Under the pieces are notes generated by a model, which did no database searches, was not told the origin of the DNA, and worked only from the letters and a program-made list of their open reading frames with translations. This document shows positions 44,760 through 57,621 of a DNA stretch of 64,000 nt, one piece after another. The stretch is taken from the NCBI GenBank assembly GCA_002286855.1, contig NRSV01000004.1, positions 310,001 through 374,000 of the forward strand, read 5' to 3'. The DNA comes from Bipolaris cookei (taxonomy: Eukaryota > Ascomycota > Dothideomycetes > Pleosporales > Pleosporaceae). Position 1 is the stretch's first letter; the number at the start of each line of letters is the position of its first letter. Position numbers and translations under genes: made by a program.

Positions 44760-46521
44760 ATGTGCGGCATCTTCTTCTCCCTCAGCTGGGCCGGCCATGT
44801 GATGCCCACTGCGAGTACCGAGCTGCTTCTCCGACACAGAGGGCCAGATGCCACTGGACAGCATCGCGTCGCCATCGAGTTAGACTCTGCATGCGCTGTA
44901 CAAAAAGCAAGCCCAATGCGGGTGCACGCCACTTTTCTATCAACAGTACTTGCTTTGCGCGGCAAGGAGGTTGTTCAGCAACCTCTCAAAGACGCTGCTA
45001 CGGATTCAGTGCTCTGCTGGAACGGCGAGGCTTGGAGCATCTCTGGCCAAGCTGTCAATGGCAACGACTCCCAGCTCGTCTTCGCTAGACTTCTAGAGGC
45101 ATGCGCCGACGAAAGAACAGCCTCTACATGTAGGGTCGTTGAACTACTTTCAGCCGTGCGTGGTCCTTATGCATTCGTCTTCTATGATGCGCCAAACAAA
45201 CGCGTCTACTACGGTCGCGACTGCCTCGGACGGCGATCGCTACTTCGCAAAGACGCTACCGATGGTACTATTGTCTTGTCTAGTGCTTGCGACAACGCAT
45301 CTGGTGAGGCTTGGGCTGAAGTCGATGCTGACGGCATACACGTCGTCGACTTGTTGGATGTAGACACTGCATATCCATTGTTTTCTGATAAGCGGATACC
45401 CCACCGTCGTCTCGATCAAGACAAAGACTCTGAAATCTCTTTCGTAGGTAAGTGGCCCTATCCGTGGGTTCTGCTAACACCCGTAGACTCTGCCCTTTCC
45501 TCTAATGAACTGCTCCATCTCGGACAAAGCCACCCTAGACTTCAGTGTGGTAGACCAACTAAGGACATCTTTACTCCAATCTCTGCAAGTTCGCATAGAA
45601 CATGTCCGTGAGGCAGTAGCCGACATGGACATGGGTGTGCCAAACCACGCCAGAGTGGCAATCTTGTTCTCGGGCGGCCTTGACTGCACCATTCTTGCAC
45701 GCTTGTGCCACAACCTCTTGCCACCAAGCGCACCTATTGATCTTCTCAATGTTGCTTTCGAGAACCCCCGCATTCACTCTCAGCTTGAACCTGGCGCCAG
45801 CCCATATGAGCTTTGTCCTGATCGCATTACTGGAAGATCATCGCATGCCGAGCTTGTTGACATCTGCCCAGGTCGCACGTGGCGGTTTGTCGCAGTCAAC
45901 GTGCCCTATTCTGAGACGCAGGCACATCGCTTCAATGTCATGACACTAATGCATCCTCACAACACTGAGATGGACCTTTCTATATCATTCGCCCTCTATT
46001 TCGCTTCACGTGGCAGTGGGGTAGTCTGTGCCTCAAATAGTGGCAAGACCGAGCTATACACAACCACTGCACGTGTTCTTCTTTCAGGTCTGGGTGCTGA
46101 TGAGCTCTTCGGAGGCTATCAACGACATGATTTGGCCTTTGCCCGGCATGGCTATCCTGGCCTTATTGAGGAGTTGGAACTTGACTTTAGTCGATTGGGA
46201 AAACGAAATCTAGGCCGAGATGATCGTGTCATTAGTGACAGCGGCAAAGAAGTTCGATTCCCATATCTTCATGAAGATTTCATCGCATTAGCGCTCCGTC
46301 TTCCAGTGACTGCCAAGTGTGATTTTGGGCTGGCCCAAGAAGCTGATAGTGAGGATCCGATGCGGACCCTTGAACCCGCAAAGCGAGCACTTCGGCTGCT
46401 AGCATGGCAATTAGGTATGAGGAAAGTTGCTTCCGAAAAGAAGCGTGCGATTCAGTTCGGTGCCCGCACCGCCAAGATGGAGACAGGCAAAACAAAAGGC
46501 ACGCATGTGCTTGGCAAATGA
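44760..46521 (+). CDS. Asparagine-synthetase-domain protein (ASNSD1-like, 572 aa)
   Basis: Exon 1 (44760-45443) and exon 2 (45487-46521) join across a 43-bp intron with donor GTAGGT. This phase gives EISFTLPFPLMNCS; the other nearby donor would break the frame. The N-terminus MCGIFFSLSW has Cys2 as glutamine amidotransferase nucleophile, followed by LLLRHRGPDATG. The C-terminal domain has the ATP-pyrophosphatase loop LFSGGLDCT (about Ser290) and the LLSGLGADELFGGY motif of asparagine synthetases. Length and architecture match the ASNSD1/YML096W branch rather than classical Asn1. Its reaction is not established. It is likely cytosolic. Confidence 0.9.
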
Positions 46522-49123
46522 GGTTAGTCACTTGTCTCTTTCTTCCCTTTCCCTCGCAATGATTACAAGACAAACAAACGGCGAGACACCAGCGTGTTTC
46601 CTCGGGCCAGGGCTACCCAATCTACGGTGCCAGCCTATGTACGCTTGGAGTCGCTGATGCCTAGTTGTAAAAGGCAAGTCTGAGCCATATATATATTGTC
46701 ATTTTACAGCTCATGCTTGGTCACCCTCATACTAAAAGGTTGTAGGTGAGAGCATATAGATGACAATATCGCCCAAATTCTATTCCCTTCGAATCAGTAC
46801 TGTTTGCAACCGAACATCACAACGTTGCCATCTATCAAAGCTCGATTCTTGCTTACCAACCTATGCTCTAATGTCCCGTGCGATTCATAATGCAGTAGCT
46901 TCCACGTAAGAAATTCTGGTTATATTGATTGGTATCCAGTGGCTTCTGCTAATAGGACTAATTGCATATTGTTTGAACAGCCACAGAATGTCTCTCGGCA
47001 ACAGCGGTCACCGGCGGGCAAGTGTATATTTACCACAGCAAACCCAGGCCACCTATTGGCGCATTGCCATTGCCAAAGATGTATTACAGAAGGAGCGCGC
47101 CAAGAGAAAATGCAGAACCAAAGTACGTCACTGATACAAGAAGTGGGAAGTGCAAAAACATTATTATTCGGTAACCAAATTATGAACAGCTACCCATTCC
47201 CTCAACCAAAGGTTCAGGTGGTCTACTCATCATCACCAAACCAGATTGTCCAACTCCCAATGTAAGTATAAAACTGGCTGTCCCTCCTGCCCATGCATCA
47301 TTTCTCAAGGCGCCTTGAATCGTAACAAGTTCAGACCGATGATGAGAGTTCGTCGCTGATAACTATCACGCTGACAAACCAAGCTGAGATCTGCGACAAT
47401 GAGAGGTAGCCTGTCGAGGATGAAGTAAGGAGCAGAGCCTGCAGAGATTGCGCGTGTTAGCAAAGTCATGCATGGCGTCTTTTCTGGTCAGTCCAAAGTG
47501 TTTTCCTCATCGGCCGAGGCTTGAGACCGTAACAAGTTATCTCATCATCCTACCTGCCTTTGGATGTACTCGGGACCTGCACTATGCCAATACGAGCAAA
47601 GCTTGGACATGTTGGTTCGGCGGCAGGTAGCTGTGTGAAGCAGATATCGGGCGTGAAAGTGGAGGTGGATCATGCGAGAGATAAAGGCTATGGGCCTGAT
47701 GGGAAGGTGTTGATTGTGCATTGAAGTCAAAGAAAAGGAAAGGGTTGATGGTTGGAGAGACGGAATGGATGAGACGAAAGCAGGTATTATATACCAGAGA
47801 GCTATCACGAATGCCTCCTTCTATGCATTGATGTTCTTACCACTTTTTGTTCTTCATTCTGGTTCTTCTTACCCCTTGCTATTCTTCACCCTTGTTCTTC
47901 TTGCCTCTTTGCGAAGGCCACTTCACTCTTTAAGAAGATTTACACTTGCAGTGTGCAACACGGGGGAGTAGGCTACGAGGTTTAGGCGGTAGGAACATTA
48001 GTTATATAGAAAGCAATATGTAAAGAGCTGAGAGGTCGTGGGAGTACAGTAGAAAGGGGTGATTTTGATATATACCATGTTATTTTGCATTGTGTATCTG
48101 AACACGATTGATCTGATCTAGTGTATTTACCAAGACAGAAAATTAAATGAATCAGTTCAATATTGATTCTTGACATGGAGTTATCTTGGCGCCTCCCTGT
48201 CAGAGTTCACTTCTAGCTACTATCTCTGGTGTGTTTGGACATATCATAAGGGCTTTGGCTCCTGTTGCCCATGATTGTGAAGTGTACTTAAACCTAAAGA
48301 GTTACCTTTTTCGTCCAATGGAAGTATAGATTAGAGTAGTAGTGGGACTGCAGTTACTACGATTGCTAAATCTGACACAACTGTATTGGCGCCGGCTTTG
48401 GCGATTTCATCAAGGTTTAATAATAGAGTCTTGGCTTCTAAGGCGGGGGGTGGTATTATTATATACCGCGCACTTCTAGTAAAGAGTATTGTCTAGGCGT
48501 ATATTATTTGCAATGGTTATGTCACTGGTGCTGCTGTGGCTTAGGGGAGTAAAGCAATTTAAGAGTTAATCGTTTAGTATTACAATTTTCATGTTTTATA
48601 TAGTATAGTGCTGGCATTCTAAAAGTGCATGGGTATGAAGTAGCTGTCGTGGGTTTTTCGTGCGGACTACTCTGGCATGTGATTGCAGAGTTTTAGAATT
48701 TCGTTCCTGTAGAGTATAGATCGAATGGTGTTAAGACCAATGTAAAATCCTGGATGATGCGTGAATTTAGGATAGTTCCGAAGAAACCTAGTCTTCAGCA
48801 GGCCATGGCCATACTATACTGTTGCAGGTTATGCAGCTATTATAGAAAGTGCCTGAATATTCTTAGCCGAGTGTCCCCAAGCCAGCACCATATTACACGT
48901 TCTGTAACAGTGATGATCATTCCTAAAACACAAGTCGAACAGATCACATATTGAAAGAATTATGCCATTATCTCATGTGTTGTAAGACCACGAAACATCC
49001 AAGGAAGAAAGAAGTAGGCTGCCAAGAAAAATATGACGCGGGAATTGCCGCGCTCCACGGCGGCGCGATGCATGCTGCACCCCACGCGTCGCGAAACTCT
49101 GCCATACTCAACACCAATTAATT
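46522..49123. other. Intergenic, no gene seen (2.6 kb)
   Basis: Frames at 46925-47265 and 47545-47971 overlap each other and lack protein-like features. The right half (48.2-49.0 kb) is AT-rich. No RNA gene was recognised. Confidence 0.5.
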
Positions 49124-52100
49124 ATGACGATGCATAGAGAACCAGACGTCTCGGTACCTCCTACGCCGACATGGCCAGTCAGCGATATAATCATACCCCA
49201 GATAAGCGGCAATGAAGATTTTGGGAGCTTGGTAGACGAGTTATGCCAGTCAGTTTGTGAGGTGCAATGTGCCAATGACACGGTTCTCTAATTGAGCCAT
49301 AGGTTCTTTGAGCACAACATTAAGTTACCGCATGCTTTCGAAGACCTGCGTCGATCGCAGGAAGGTCATGCCGTCAAGGTTCTCGTCCAGTACCTTTCCG
49401 ACCGAGTCGATCATCCAGCCCTAATCTCCGCCCTGATGTACGTCGAAGCAGCTTTATACCACTCGAGAGAGACGTAGACTATAATACTCGTAAAGAAAGC
49501 TGACCCAAGTCAGGGCTTTGAAAGGACATTTTTCAGCCCTAGAAGAAACCAGCGACGAATTGGGGGTCAACGAAGCCCGTGGATACGCATGCGAATTTGT
49601 TGCATGGCAGTTTTTGACAAATCTGAAGGAAGCAGAAATCATAGAGTACCTGCTGGTTGAACTGCCTCCTGCATCAGCCTCGAACAGCCCGGATACAGCG
49701 GGCGTCCAGCAAGATCATCAGAATGGAGCTGGCAGTGCGGACCCAAATGAGCGCTCGCCTCTTCTGCCGACTTCCAATGGTGATTACTTTAACCACAATG
49801 GTTCCGCCCTGACCCGGTTCGGGTCATTGATGTCGCAATGTGAAAATCTTAGTGCTCTAGAACTTGCCGCCGTATCCGGTACGTTTTTGACAGCTTTGTG
49901 TTGACACCAATATGGCCCAGAGACTGAACCAGTGTAGGTGCCAAAAAGTTCCTTTCACAGAAACCGGTCCAGAAGATCATCAACGGCTTGTGGAAGGGCG
50001 AGATCGTCTTCTGGGAAACCCTTAGCTTGCACTCAGCGAAGAAGCCCAGGAGATACAACCGGAAACAGGCCGATCCGTTTTCCCGTCTGCGTGTTCCGTT
50101 ATACCTCAAAGTCTTTGAGACGTTATTCTTCGCCGCCTTTTTAGCACTCTACTACGCGGTACTAGTGAGGCGCGACAATACCCGCATCACTGTTCCTGAG
50201 CTACTATTATACGTATGGATTGCCAGCTTTGCTTATGATGAATTTGCAGATTGGATCGATGCCGGGCAGACGTCATTTTATGCTTCGGACTTTTGGTAAC
50301 ATTCCTATCCGTTTGAGTCGATCTGGTACTATCTAACCTCAACAGGTGGACGTGGGATATAAGCATAGTGATTGTTGGCTTTGTATTCTGCGTGATGAGT
50401 GAGACCCCCCAGAAACGTGATTGAGACAAGATCTAAAATCCATTCAGGGGTTGTTGGTTTGGCGACAGGCCATGCTGTGACAATTGATCAGGCATACGAT
50501 GTACTTGGGCTGGAGGCGCTCTTCCTGGTTCCACGTATATTCTCCTTGCTGAGTCTCAATCGTTATTTTGGAACCCTGATCCCCTGTCTAAAAGGTTGGC
50601 GCACCTTGCTGTGCAGTGTTCGCTTGGTTTCGCTAAATCGGATACAGAGATGACGAAGGACTTTGTCAAATTTCTATCACTTGTGGTGATTTTGTACCTA
50701 GGTAAGAAGGCGTACTAAAATACAGTGGATATTAACTCATTGTCACTTCTAGGTTTCTTGACTACCTTTGTGTTGCTAGCTCGCGATAGCAGGTTCAATG
50801 CAAAACAGATGGTCAGTCCTGCAGACTCTTCCGCTTGAACCGTAATATACTTACTTGCCCCCCTTAGTGTTGGATCTTGGTCAAAGTTTTCTTTGGGTGA
50901 GCGAAGCTATATGGATACTGTCATTATACCCGCTGACTCTTTGTCAGATCGAGTTATCTAGGATTCGGTGAGTTGATACTTCCTTGCAGAACCTGCACGA
51001 CAGATACACTACCACCACCATCGATTTACTAGTAACTAACAGAATCCTGGGCAGATGTTGCTGAAGAGATGTAAGCAGTCTCTCAACATAAATGTCGGCT
51101 GTCTATTAACGATACACAGTTCGCCGTTATTTGGGCCTCCGGTCATGGTAGGATTATTTATAACGTCCTCTTGCCGTCTGTTGACTCGTGTATTAGCTGA
51201 TTTTTGTCACTTTGACGAATATCCTCCTCATTACTAGCTTAATATCGCTTTTGAGTAACTCATTGAGCAAGGTACTTATTATTTTCGTTGGTCGTCGATT
51301 CCCCATTCCTAAAGCCGACATACATGTTTTATGCACGCCAAGCCACGATCCACATTCAACTGCGCCCCCTTCATTTCGAGCTACTCTCCTAGGATGTATG
51401 ACATGGAGAGGTTCCTTGAATTTTCCCGCCCATTATTTTTTGGGGGGTATGATACAGCCACACTTGACCTTCAACCTCAGTTTCACCACAACAGTGTCTT
51501 TCACCCTAGACTATGAGGTGCATGGTTATAGTGCTGATCTGTGCACTATGTGATGAATTTCGTGTAAAGAGCTGACAAACGCTAGGTCTTGGACCATGCC
51601 AGAGATGAATACTCGTTTGTGTTCGTCCACCCCAACCATTGATCTTTAAAAATTACTAACCAGGGCATGGATACAGTTACTCAGTCTATGTGCTTGAAGC
51701 ATCAAGCTCAAACAGGCTGACATACTTTCTGCCTCCACTGGTACGTACATTTTGTAATGCTATTATCGGGACGAAAAAGCGGGTATTAAGCGCCGGGCTG
51801 CTGAGCGGCCAATTGGCACAGCCACTATGATCAGAGTAGAAGACACATTCATATCCAACCAAATTTGTGCTCGACTTGGTCGAGGAGTGGCATTGTGTGG
51901 GCGCTGTGCCGTTGTTGCCCTGCCTGCGAGCCTCGTTCTGCCGCTCAGGCTTTCTCGACACAGCAGCACTGCAAACCCATGTGGGCCCTTGAAGCTACTC
52001 GCACACTCGGCTTCCCCGTCGCAAGGCTGACCGGCTTCCAGAATCTTATTCCGCTGGTCATCCGCCCGTTGCGGCTCATTTTGCCCTCTGAGCGGCTGAG

Positions 52101-52470
52101 GAGTGTCCGAATCGTCATGCTCAAGGCGACACATCTGCCCCATGTATTTGTTATTTGGACCTTTGAGAAGCTCTGCAACCCTCGCAGTGGCAAGGCCAAG
52201 ATGACGACGTTTAGCGGTCCCCAGTCACCTGCCCCGTCAAAAAGAGCCCCTCGGTTGGCTGTGAATTCGCCGCGCTTGCTAATGGCGAGCTTCCCCAATT
52301 CTATGGGAAGGGCTCAACACGCGATTCGGCCTCAGACTCGAACGGGGTTGCCGGAATCAGATGCTCAGTTGAGAACACTAGTTGCCAAGTTATCCACCCA
52401 GGTAGAAGAACTTACTGCGATGGTGTCGCAGCTCCGGGAGGACCGCGAAGCGAGTACATCGGCCGCGTGA
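49124..52470 (+). CDS. YVC1: Vacuolar TRP-type cation channel, Yvc1 family (many introns)
   Basis: About 14 exons are needed. Diagnostic pieces in order are FFEHNIKLPHAFEDLRRSQ, ALKGHFSALEETSDELGVNE, GLWKGEIVFWETLSLH, RLRVPLYLKVFETLFFAAF, YVWIASFAYDEFADWIDAG, then transmembrane pieces WTWDISIVIVGFVF, GLATGHAVTIDQAYDVLGLE, FLTTFVLLARD, WILVKVFF, the pore-side helix LIFVTLTNILLITSLISLL, HARDEYSFV and NLIPLVIRPLRLILPSERL. It ends with a coiled-coil tail (QLRTLVAKLSTQVEELTAMV). Fungal Yvc1 releases vacuolar calcium in response to stretch or osmotic shock. Most introns are 45-60 bp. Two, at 51272-51585 and 51741-52041, are about 300 bp. Start codon and intron 1 (donor GTCAGT) were set by phase. 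Exact exon ends need a transcript. Confidence 0.85.
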
Positions 52471-53248
52471 GGGCCGGCGCTTCCAGCCACGGGAATAGAG
52501 GTAGGCATGTTCAGGATAGGCAGCAAATTTGTGGGTAAAAAATCAAATACCATTGCATGTTTTCGTGTCCAGAAGTGTCGTCAAGCAATTACGCATGAGA
52601 ATGGTGGTGTTGGGGTCTCGCAGTCACACAACACTGGGGCCGTGAATGAACGAACGAACGAACGAACGATCAACGGCGGATGCGCGCAGGGCACGTTGGC
52701 CAGGATGAACAATTTCATGGAGGACGCACACGGGCATGGATACAACCGCCCTCTCCTCTTCCGCCTCAAAGTCCGGTCGGCGCAAGGGTTTTGTGTTCGG
52801 CCCGCTTAGGTCTAGCTACCCGACAGTGTGGTTCACTTGGCTACCCCGGTCAAGCCACTGTCGACTGCATGCCCCTGCACACGCACACTCCTTCATAGCC
52901 CCATGAACTAACAGGCGCTGCCGCGCAGGCGGCTCGAGCTTTGTTCATGCTGGTCTTGCCTAGCATAATTTGGGAGTCTGCCTAACACTCAAAAGCCCAC
53001 TGTTTGAACGCATGCTTCGAGAATACACTGGTGGAGCATACAAACCGAAGTCTGACCTTGGATCTAACAAGGCTGCTCAGCTGCTGCTTCTTGCAAATAT
53101 AACTTATCTCGGTTCAGCCTTCATTCACCTTCTTCATTCAGCTTCCTGCACTCCACTATCCCCTCTATCTACCTCCACTCCTCACCACCTTGGCCAACCT
53201 CAAAGACTTTGTACATTGTTTCCCTTTTGTTCCCTCTGTTCTTTCATC
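52471..53248. other. Upstream region of C2H2 factor with GAAC microsatellite
   Basis: Contains a short tandem run of GAAC units (about 52645-52669) and a pyrimidine-rich leader (about 53130-53245, with many CTTC and CTCC words) in front of the next gene. The frame extends upstream to 52970 without protein-like content, so this part is taken as leader. Confidence 0.5.
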
Positions 53249-54356
53249 ATGTTGTACCCGGACCAACCTACGCCACCCTTCAAATCGCCCTACCAACTCC
53301 GTGCTCCAGAGACAGGCGCCCTAATGGAATCGCCCTACCCTTCGCCAGGGCGAGGAGAGTCGCGGTCCAAGTACCCGCAAGGCCTCGGTCTATACGAAGT
53401 TCAGCCCGCATTCCCAAATGGTCTGCCTCCATCACCTCAGCCTTCACCGAACTGGAATAGCCAATTTGCAAACGTACCTTCGTCAGGAGATTTTGCCAAC
53501 CCATATCTCTCGGGGGCTTTAGACTATCCAGTGTCCCGCTCACCATTGCCCTGGCAATCCACACAAGTATCTCCACGTTCGTCTCTGTCATATACACGCG
53601 AAATGTCGGCGTTCTCCCATGATGGCTCAGAGCACGCGTACCCTAGCGCAGTGAAGGTCGAAACTCCTGGATGGAACTCACAAGTTCACTTCAGTACAGA
53701 CAGTCCAGGACAAATGCATAGACTTGCAAGCTCGAGGCAATCTTCGCTCACAGTAGCGCCAGAACGGCTTAGCACAGGCATGTATACGTACGACAATGCA
53801 TATCCATCACCAGCCATGCTCCGAAACGACCCGAATCCCATGTACAACTACAACGATGTGGTCTACGAGAGAACACCATCAGAGGGGAGCATGCACAGCC
53901 CACAGTCTCGAAAAGCTCGTCCCAACCTCGCCGTCACAGCCGTACAACGCAGACAAACTCGTAACCGCAGACATACCGATCCAGCTCATGCTGCATACCT
54001 GTGCAAACTTTGTCCTGATAAGGGCTTTGCCAGGAAACACAACCTGACGCAGCATATGCTCATACACGAGCCAGTCCGCAGGAAAGACCATGTATGTCCT
54101 CACGAAGTGTGTGGAAAGGAGTTTGTACGCAGAGCGGACTTGATACGACACGACGAATGTGTGCACAAGAAGAAGAGGCCATGGCAGTGTGAGAAGTGCT
54201 CTGCTGTATTTGGTCGCAAGGACACGTTGACAAGGTAAGGAACAGTCGAACAAGTTTGCTTGTCCATGTCATTGACAATTCTCTAGGCATAAGAGTGATG
54301 GATGTTCTCGTCGTATGGAGATCATAAGTTCCGGAGACGTCAATCCGCATCTGTGA
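53249..54356 (+). CDS. C2H2 zinc-finger transcription factor (351 aa)
   Basis: Exon 1 (53249-54234) and exon 2 (54287-54356) join over a 52-bp intron inside the last finger (DTLTR|HKSDGCSRR). The ATG at 53249 (MLYPDQPTPPFKSPYQL) follows a pyrimidine-rich leader and starts a Pro/Ser/Tyr-rich region of about 240 residues typical of fungal activators. Three zinc fingers lie at about 249-340: YLCKLCPDKGFARKHNLTQH, VCPHEVCGKEFVRRADLIRH and WQCEKCSAVFGRKDTLTRH, the last two in the H-x-C or H-x3-C/H style common in fungi. It is likely a nuclear DNA-binding regulator. The target is unknown. Confidence 0.88.
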
Positions 54357-55324
54357 AACACGATCGTTTACCCCCTCTTGAGGTTCGCATGGCAGATGGC
54401 AGCAAGTGTTTTTAGTTTTTGGGTTTGGATGACATTGCTTCTTTTTTGGCGTGGGTGGACATTTGCATTTTTGGAGTTTTTGAGACGCTCGAAAGGACGT
54501 GAGAGTGGTAGATAAAGTGGAGTGACATAGTGAGGGTGCTTGGCTTCAATGCGCATTGGGCCCTCTTGCACGTAGTGCCAATATGATCACATTCAGCCCG
54601 ACTATACCGCCAATCCCTCACACAAGAGATGTCCTGAGTGTGGCATCATTTCTCTGGGTTCAGGGTAGCTGTGGAAACGCCACCAAGGGCAGTTCGTGGC
54701 AACCACACGCCGGCATGGATTGCCCACAACGTCTTTCTGTACAAGCCAGCTGAGGCAGAGATGACACGGGGACCATTACCGCAAGCCACGAACCGCGGCC
54801 CATACCCAGCAGTCCAAGACGACATGGATGCGTCTGTTTGTGAAATGGTGCAGGCATGGTGCATAATAAGCGCCCTCGCTGAGCAAGACGCAGGCGGGCC
54901 GCATCTGACTGGCCCACGATACGCTGCGACCTGTGGCACAGCGACGAGGCTCACGGGCGTACAGAATTAGACGCAGGGTGCTTCGGTTGCGAGGGAGAGT
55001 GATATTACCTGGCCGCTTGTTGTAGTTGGTCTGGGGCGGCTTTGACAGCAGTGACAGCGGGCGACCGTGGCTCGCACAGTGCTGCAGTGCTTTACCATGT
55101 CTCACATCCCTCACGACCCACATGGCATATCAATCCCTGGAAGAGCTGGCTGCAACTTAGCCGTTTGCCCCAAGACTAGCGGGATAGCGTCGCGGCGGGC
55201 GCTTAATGTATGGCCGTCTGGGCTCGTCTTATCTGGCTCGAGCCACGTCGGCTGGCTGGAAGGTTGGAAGGGTGCAGAGCGGGAGCGCGCTAGGCTGCTT
55301 GCGTCACGGCACCAGAGCCCTTTT

Positions 55325-55362
55325 GCACACTCGCACACTCGCACACTCGCACACCCGCACAC
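55325..55362 (+). repeat. Short tandem repeat of CGCACACT units
   Basis: Four to five copies of an 8-10 bp unit (ACACTCGC then CACACCCGC), ending in a C run. It appears to be a simple microsatellite. Confidence 0.8.
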
Positions 55363-57577
55363 CCCCCAGCGACCTCCCCGTTTCGTCTTCCTTGTTCGAA
55401 CGCGTCTCTGCGTCTAACTCTCTCTTCCGCTTTGCACGAACCCGTCATCGCAATAACGGCCGCCTGCTGCCCGACCCGCCAGTCTGGGCCGAGTCACACA
55501 TGCAGCTGCGCGCGCTCTCTGGCCCCAGCAGTCGCTCTCTTTGTTCTGCCGCTGGGTAATGGGTGCGTAAGACGAGCAACAGCCGCGTCGCCATATAGTA
55601 TACGCATTGGCATTTGCATTCAGAACGACGGTACCAGTACTGCAAAAGAAGGGGCATCTGGCGTGGGCATGACGCTTCCCGAACAATACCCGGCGCCACT
55701 CATGTGACGTGCTTCGAATGCGAGTGACGGCACACATTCTTCGGCTGGATGGAGAGGCCCCCCAATCCAGGCTAGCTATTGTCCCCTCCACCCCCAAGTA
55801 TTGAAGCCGTCTGCCCTGCCGCGGAGGATTGTACCTGGACTGGCTCTCCTGCGGCTCGTCAAGCCCATCTCGACTGAGACATTTTACTGCATTGCGTCGC
55901 AGTCGGGTCGTTGGATGGGCCACTGTAACATCGGCACATGTTCGCAATGGAGTCCAGATTGACTCTAGAGTCCACGAGTATTGATGTGCAGCACTCCCGG
56001 CGTATCAATACGAGTTGTGGGTTCCACAGCCTCATTGGACAGCAATACATCAGGCCAACGGCAACCGTGTGCAGACAAGCCTGATTCTGCCTATGCCTGA
56101 GATCAGCCGTCGTTGCCGGCTATCGGCCTCCCCCAGGGCCGATGGGCGCCGCTGATGGCAACACCACACGGTATCACGTTCACTCAGTGCATGGCCGTTG
56201 ACGTAGCCTTTCAGCTCCTGCAATATAGAACCAACAGCGTCATACGTTGATTTCAAGCTTGCCGTCAGTTGGTAAGGGGATCCATGTGCAATCAAAGGAG
56301 CCAGTAATCCGCGAAGCGACCAGCCATCCCATGTCTGCAAAGAAAGACGCGGCTGTTGGAAACACTGCGTGGACAAGAATGACGCTGGACCCAACTTTAC
56401 TGCCTCCCTTTGTCACATTTCTAGCGTTAAGATGCAAGGACCTGTGGTGGTTGTGGCTTGACCAGGTGTCTCTATTCTCAAGACATGGAGTTTCACCTAG
56501 AGGTGTTTCCCAAAGGACAGTCAAACGTGGTAAGCAGGTACCTGCATTCGCATCATGGAATGAAGCAGCCAAAACGCCCTGCTTCTCGTACGCTGCAAGC
56601 CCCCCCACAGCGGACATCTGCGGAAGGGAAGGAATAGAGGCGTTAGGCCCCCAAACGCACAGTCGCGGTATCCTGGCAAACGATTTGCGTTATTGACAGG
56701 GCAGCAAACGGGGCGCTGTAGATTTCCGATATGCATGGACCAAAAGGAGTTGTGGTCAGTTCTATCTCAACACTCGGGGTTGTTGTGGCTTCGCGTCTTT
56801 CAATTTCTCAAAAGGACAGGAGGTGGGTACCCGTACACGATCGTGCTGGCACAAATTGACGGACAGGTTGCTGGGACACCGCAAACACGGTGCTGGTAAC
56901 GCATCTGACGCAACAGCACGCCATTGCACATCATGTTGACTTTTCTGCCGCCGTGTTGCGCAAATCACCAGGTACGCGGCGCTACGGCGTTTAACCAGGC
57001 TGCAGTAGCCGCGATGCTTCCGCCACCCGCGCGAGCCGCTGAATCCTTACTAGCGAAGCGCATCGCCGCGCGTGTGCCTCCGCGATAGACGCCGCCTCGC
57101 TAGAGCCATGTACAACACTGCTAAAACCAACGTCGCACGGCAACTGCTCTGCTGCCGCGCACTTGCACCATGGGCGGTATCACGAGTTTTTTTTATGCCC
57201 AGAGAATCGCGCAGCAGGGAGGTGTTATAGTACCACGGCATGTATTCACATTAGGTTAACCGGTGCAGGCAACAGGATTGAGGCTGCGCAAAGTCACAGC
57301 TACTCATAATTTAGGCGGTCCACCCACTCTTCGGCTTGGGTTGTTAGTGCCGAGACGATACGTCTAGTAGGGGAATCCACAACAGAGCCTTGCGAGGCTA
57401 GCCAAGCAGCCAGTTGGATTTCCTCCCTTGCGATGCGCGATCCTTTAACTGACGGGGCAGGTCACTAGTTACGGTCTTCGCTACCAAAAGTCGGTGACTT
57501 TGCGAATGGAAATATCTACATACGTACGTAAGGCGTGCTAAAAAAAAAGCACAGAGAGACGGATTCCGTGTTTACCT

Positions 57578-57621
57578 CTAATGATGATGGTGATGATGAT
57601 GATGATAATGATGGTGATGTC
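57578..57621 (+). repeat. GAT trinucleotide microsatellite
   Basis: About 14 GAT units with GGT and AAT interruptions. Simple repeat in non-coding sequence. Confidence 0.85.

Noticed and set aside
42030..44965. VPS9 protein starting at 44965 (979 aa)
   Set aside because: The extra N-terminus would overlap the start of the divergent ASNSD1-like gene and is not protein-like; the Met at 44458 starts the typical sequence.
46925..47265. Overlapping plus-strand frames of 69 and 108 codons
   Set aside because: They overlap in different frames, have no domain or signal peptide, and no convincing splice sites.
51865..52470. A separate 201-aa gene starting inside the Yvc1 region
   Set aside because: Its C-terminal two thirds is the last exon of the channel gene; the N-terminal part is intron read-through with no channel-like sequence.
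55414..55947. 177-codon minus-strand frame in the gene-free interval
   Set aside because: Arg- and Cys-rich random-looking translation, overlapped by other frames on both strands.
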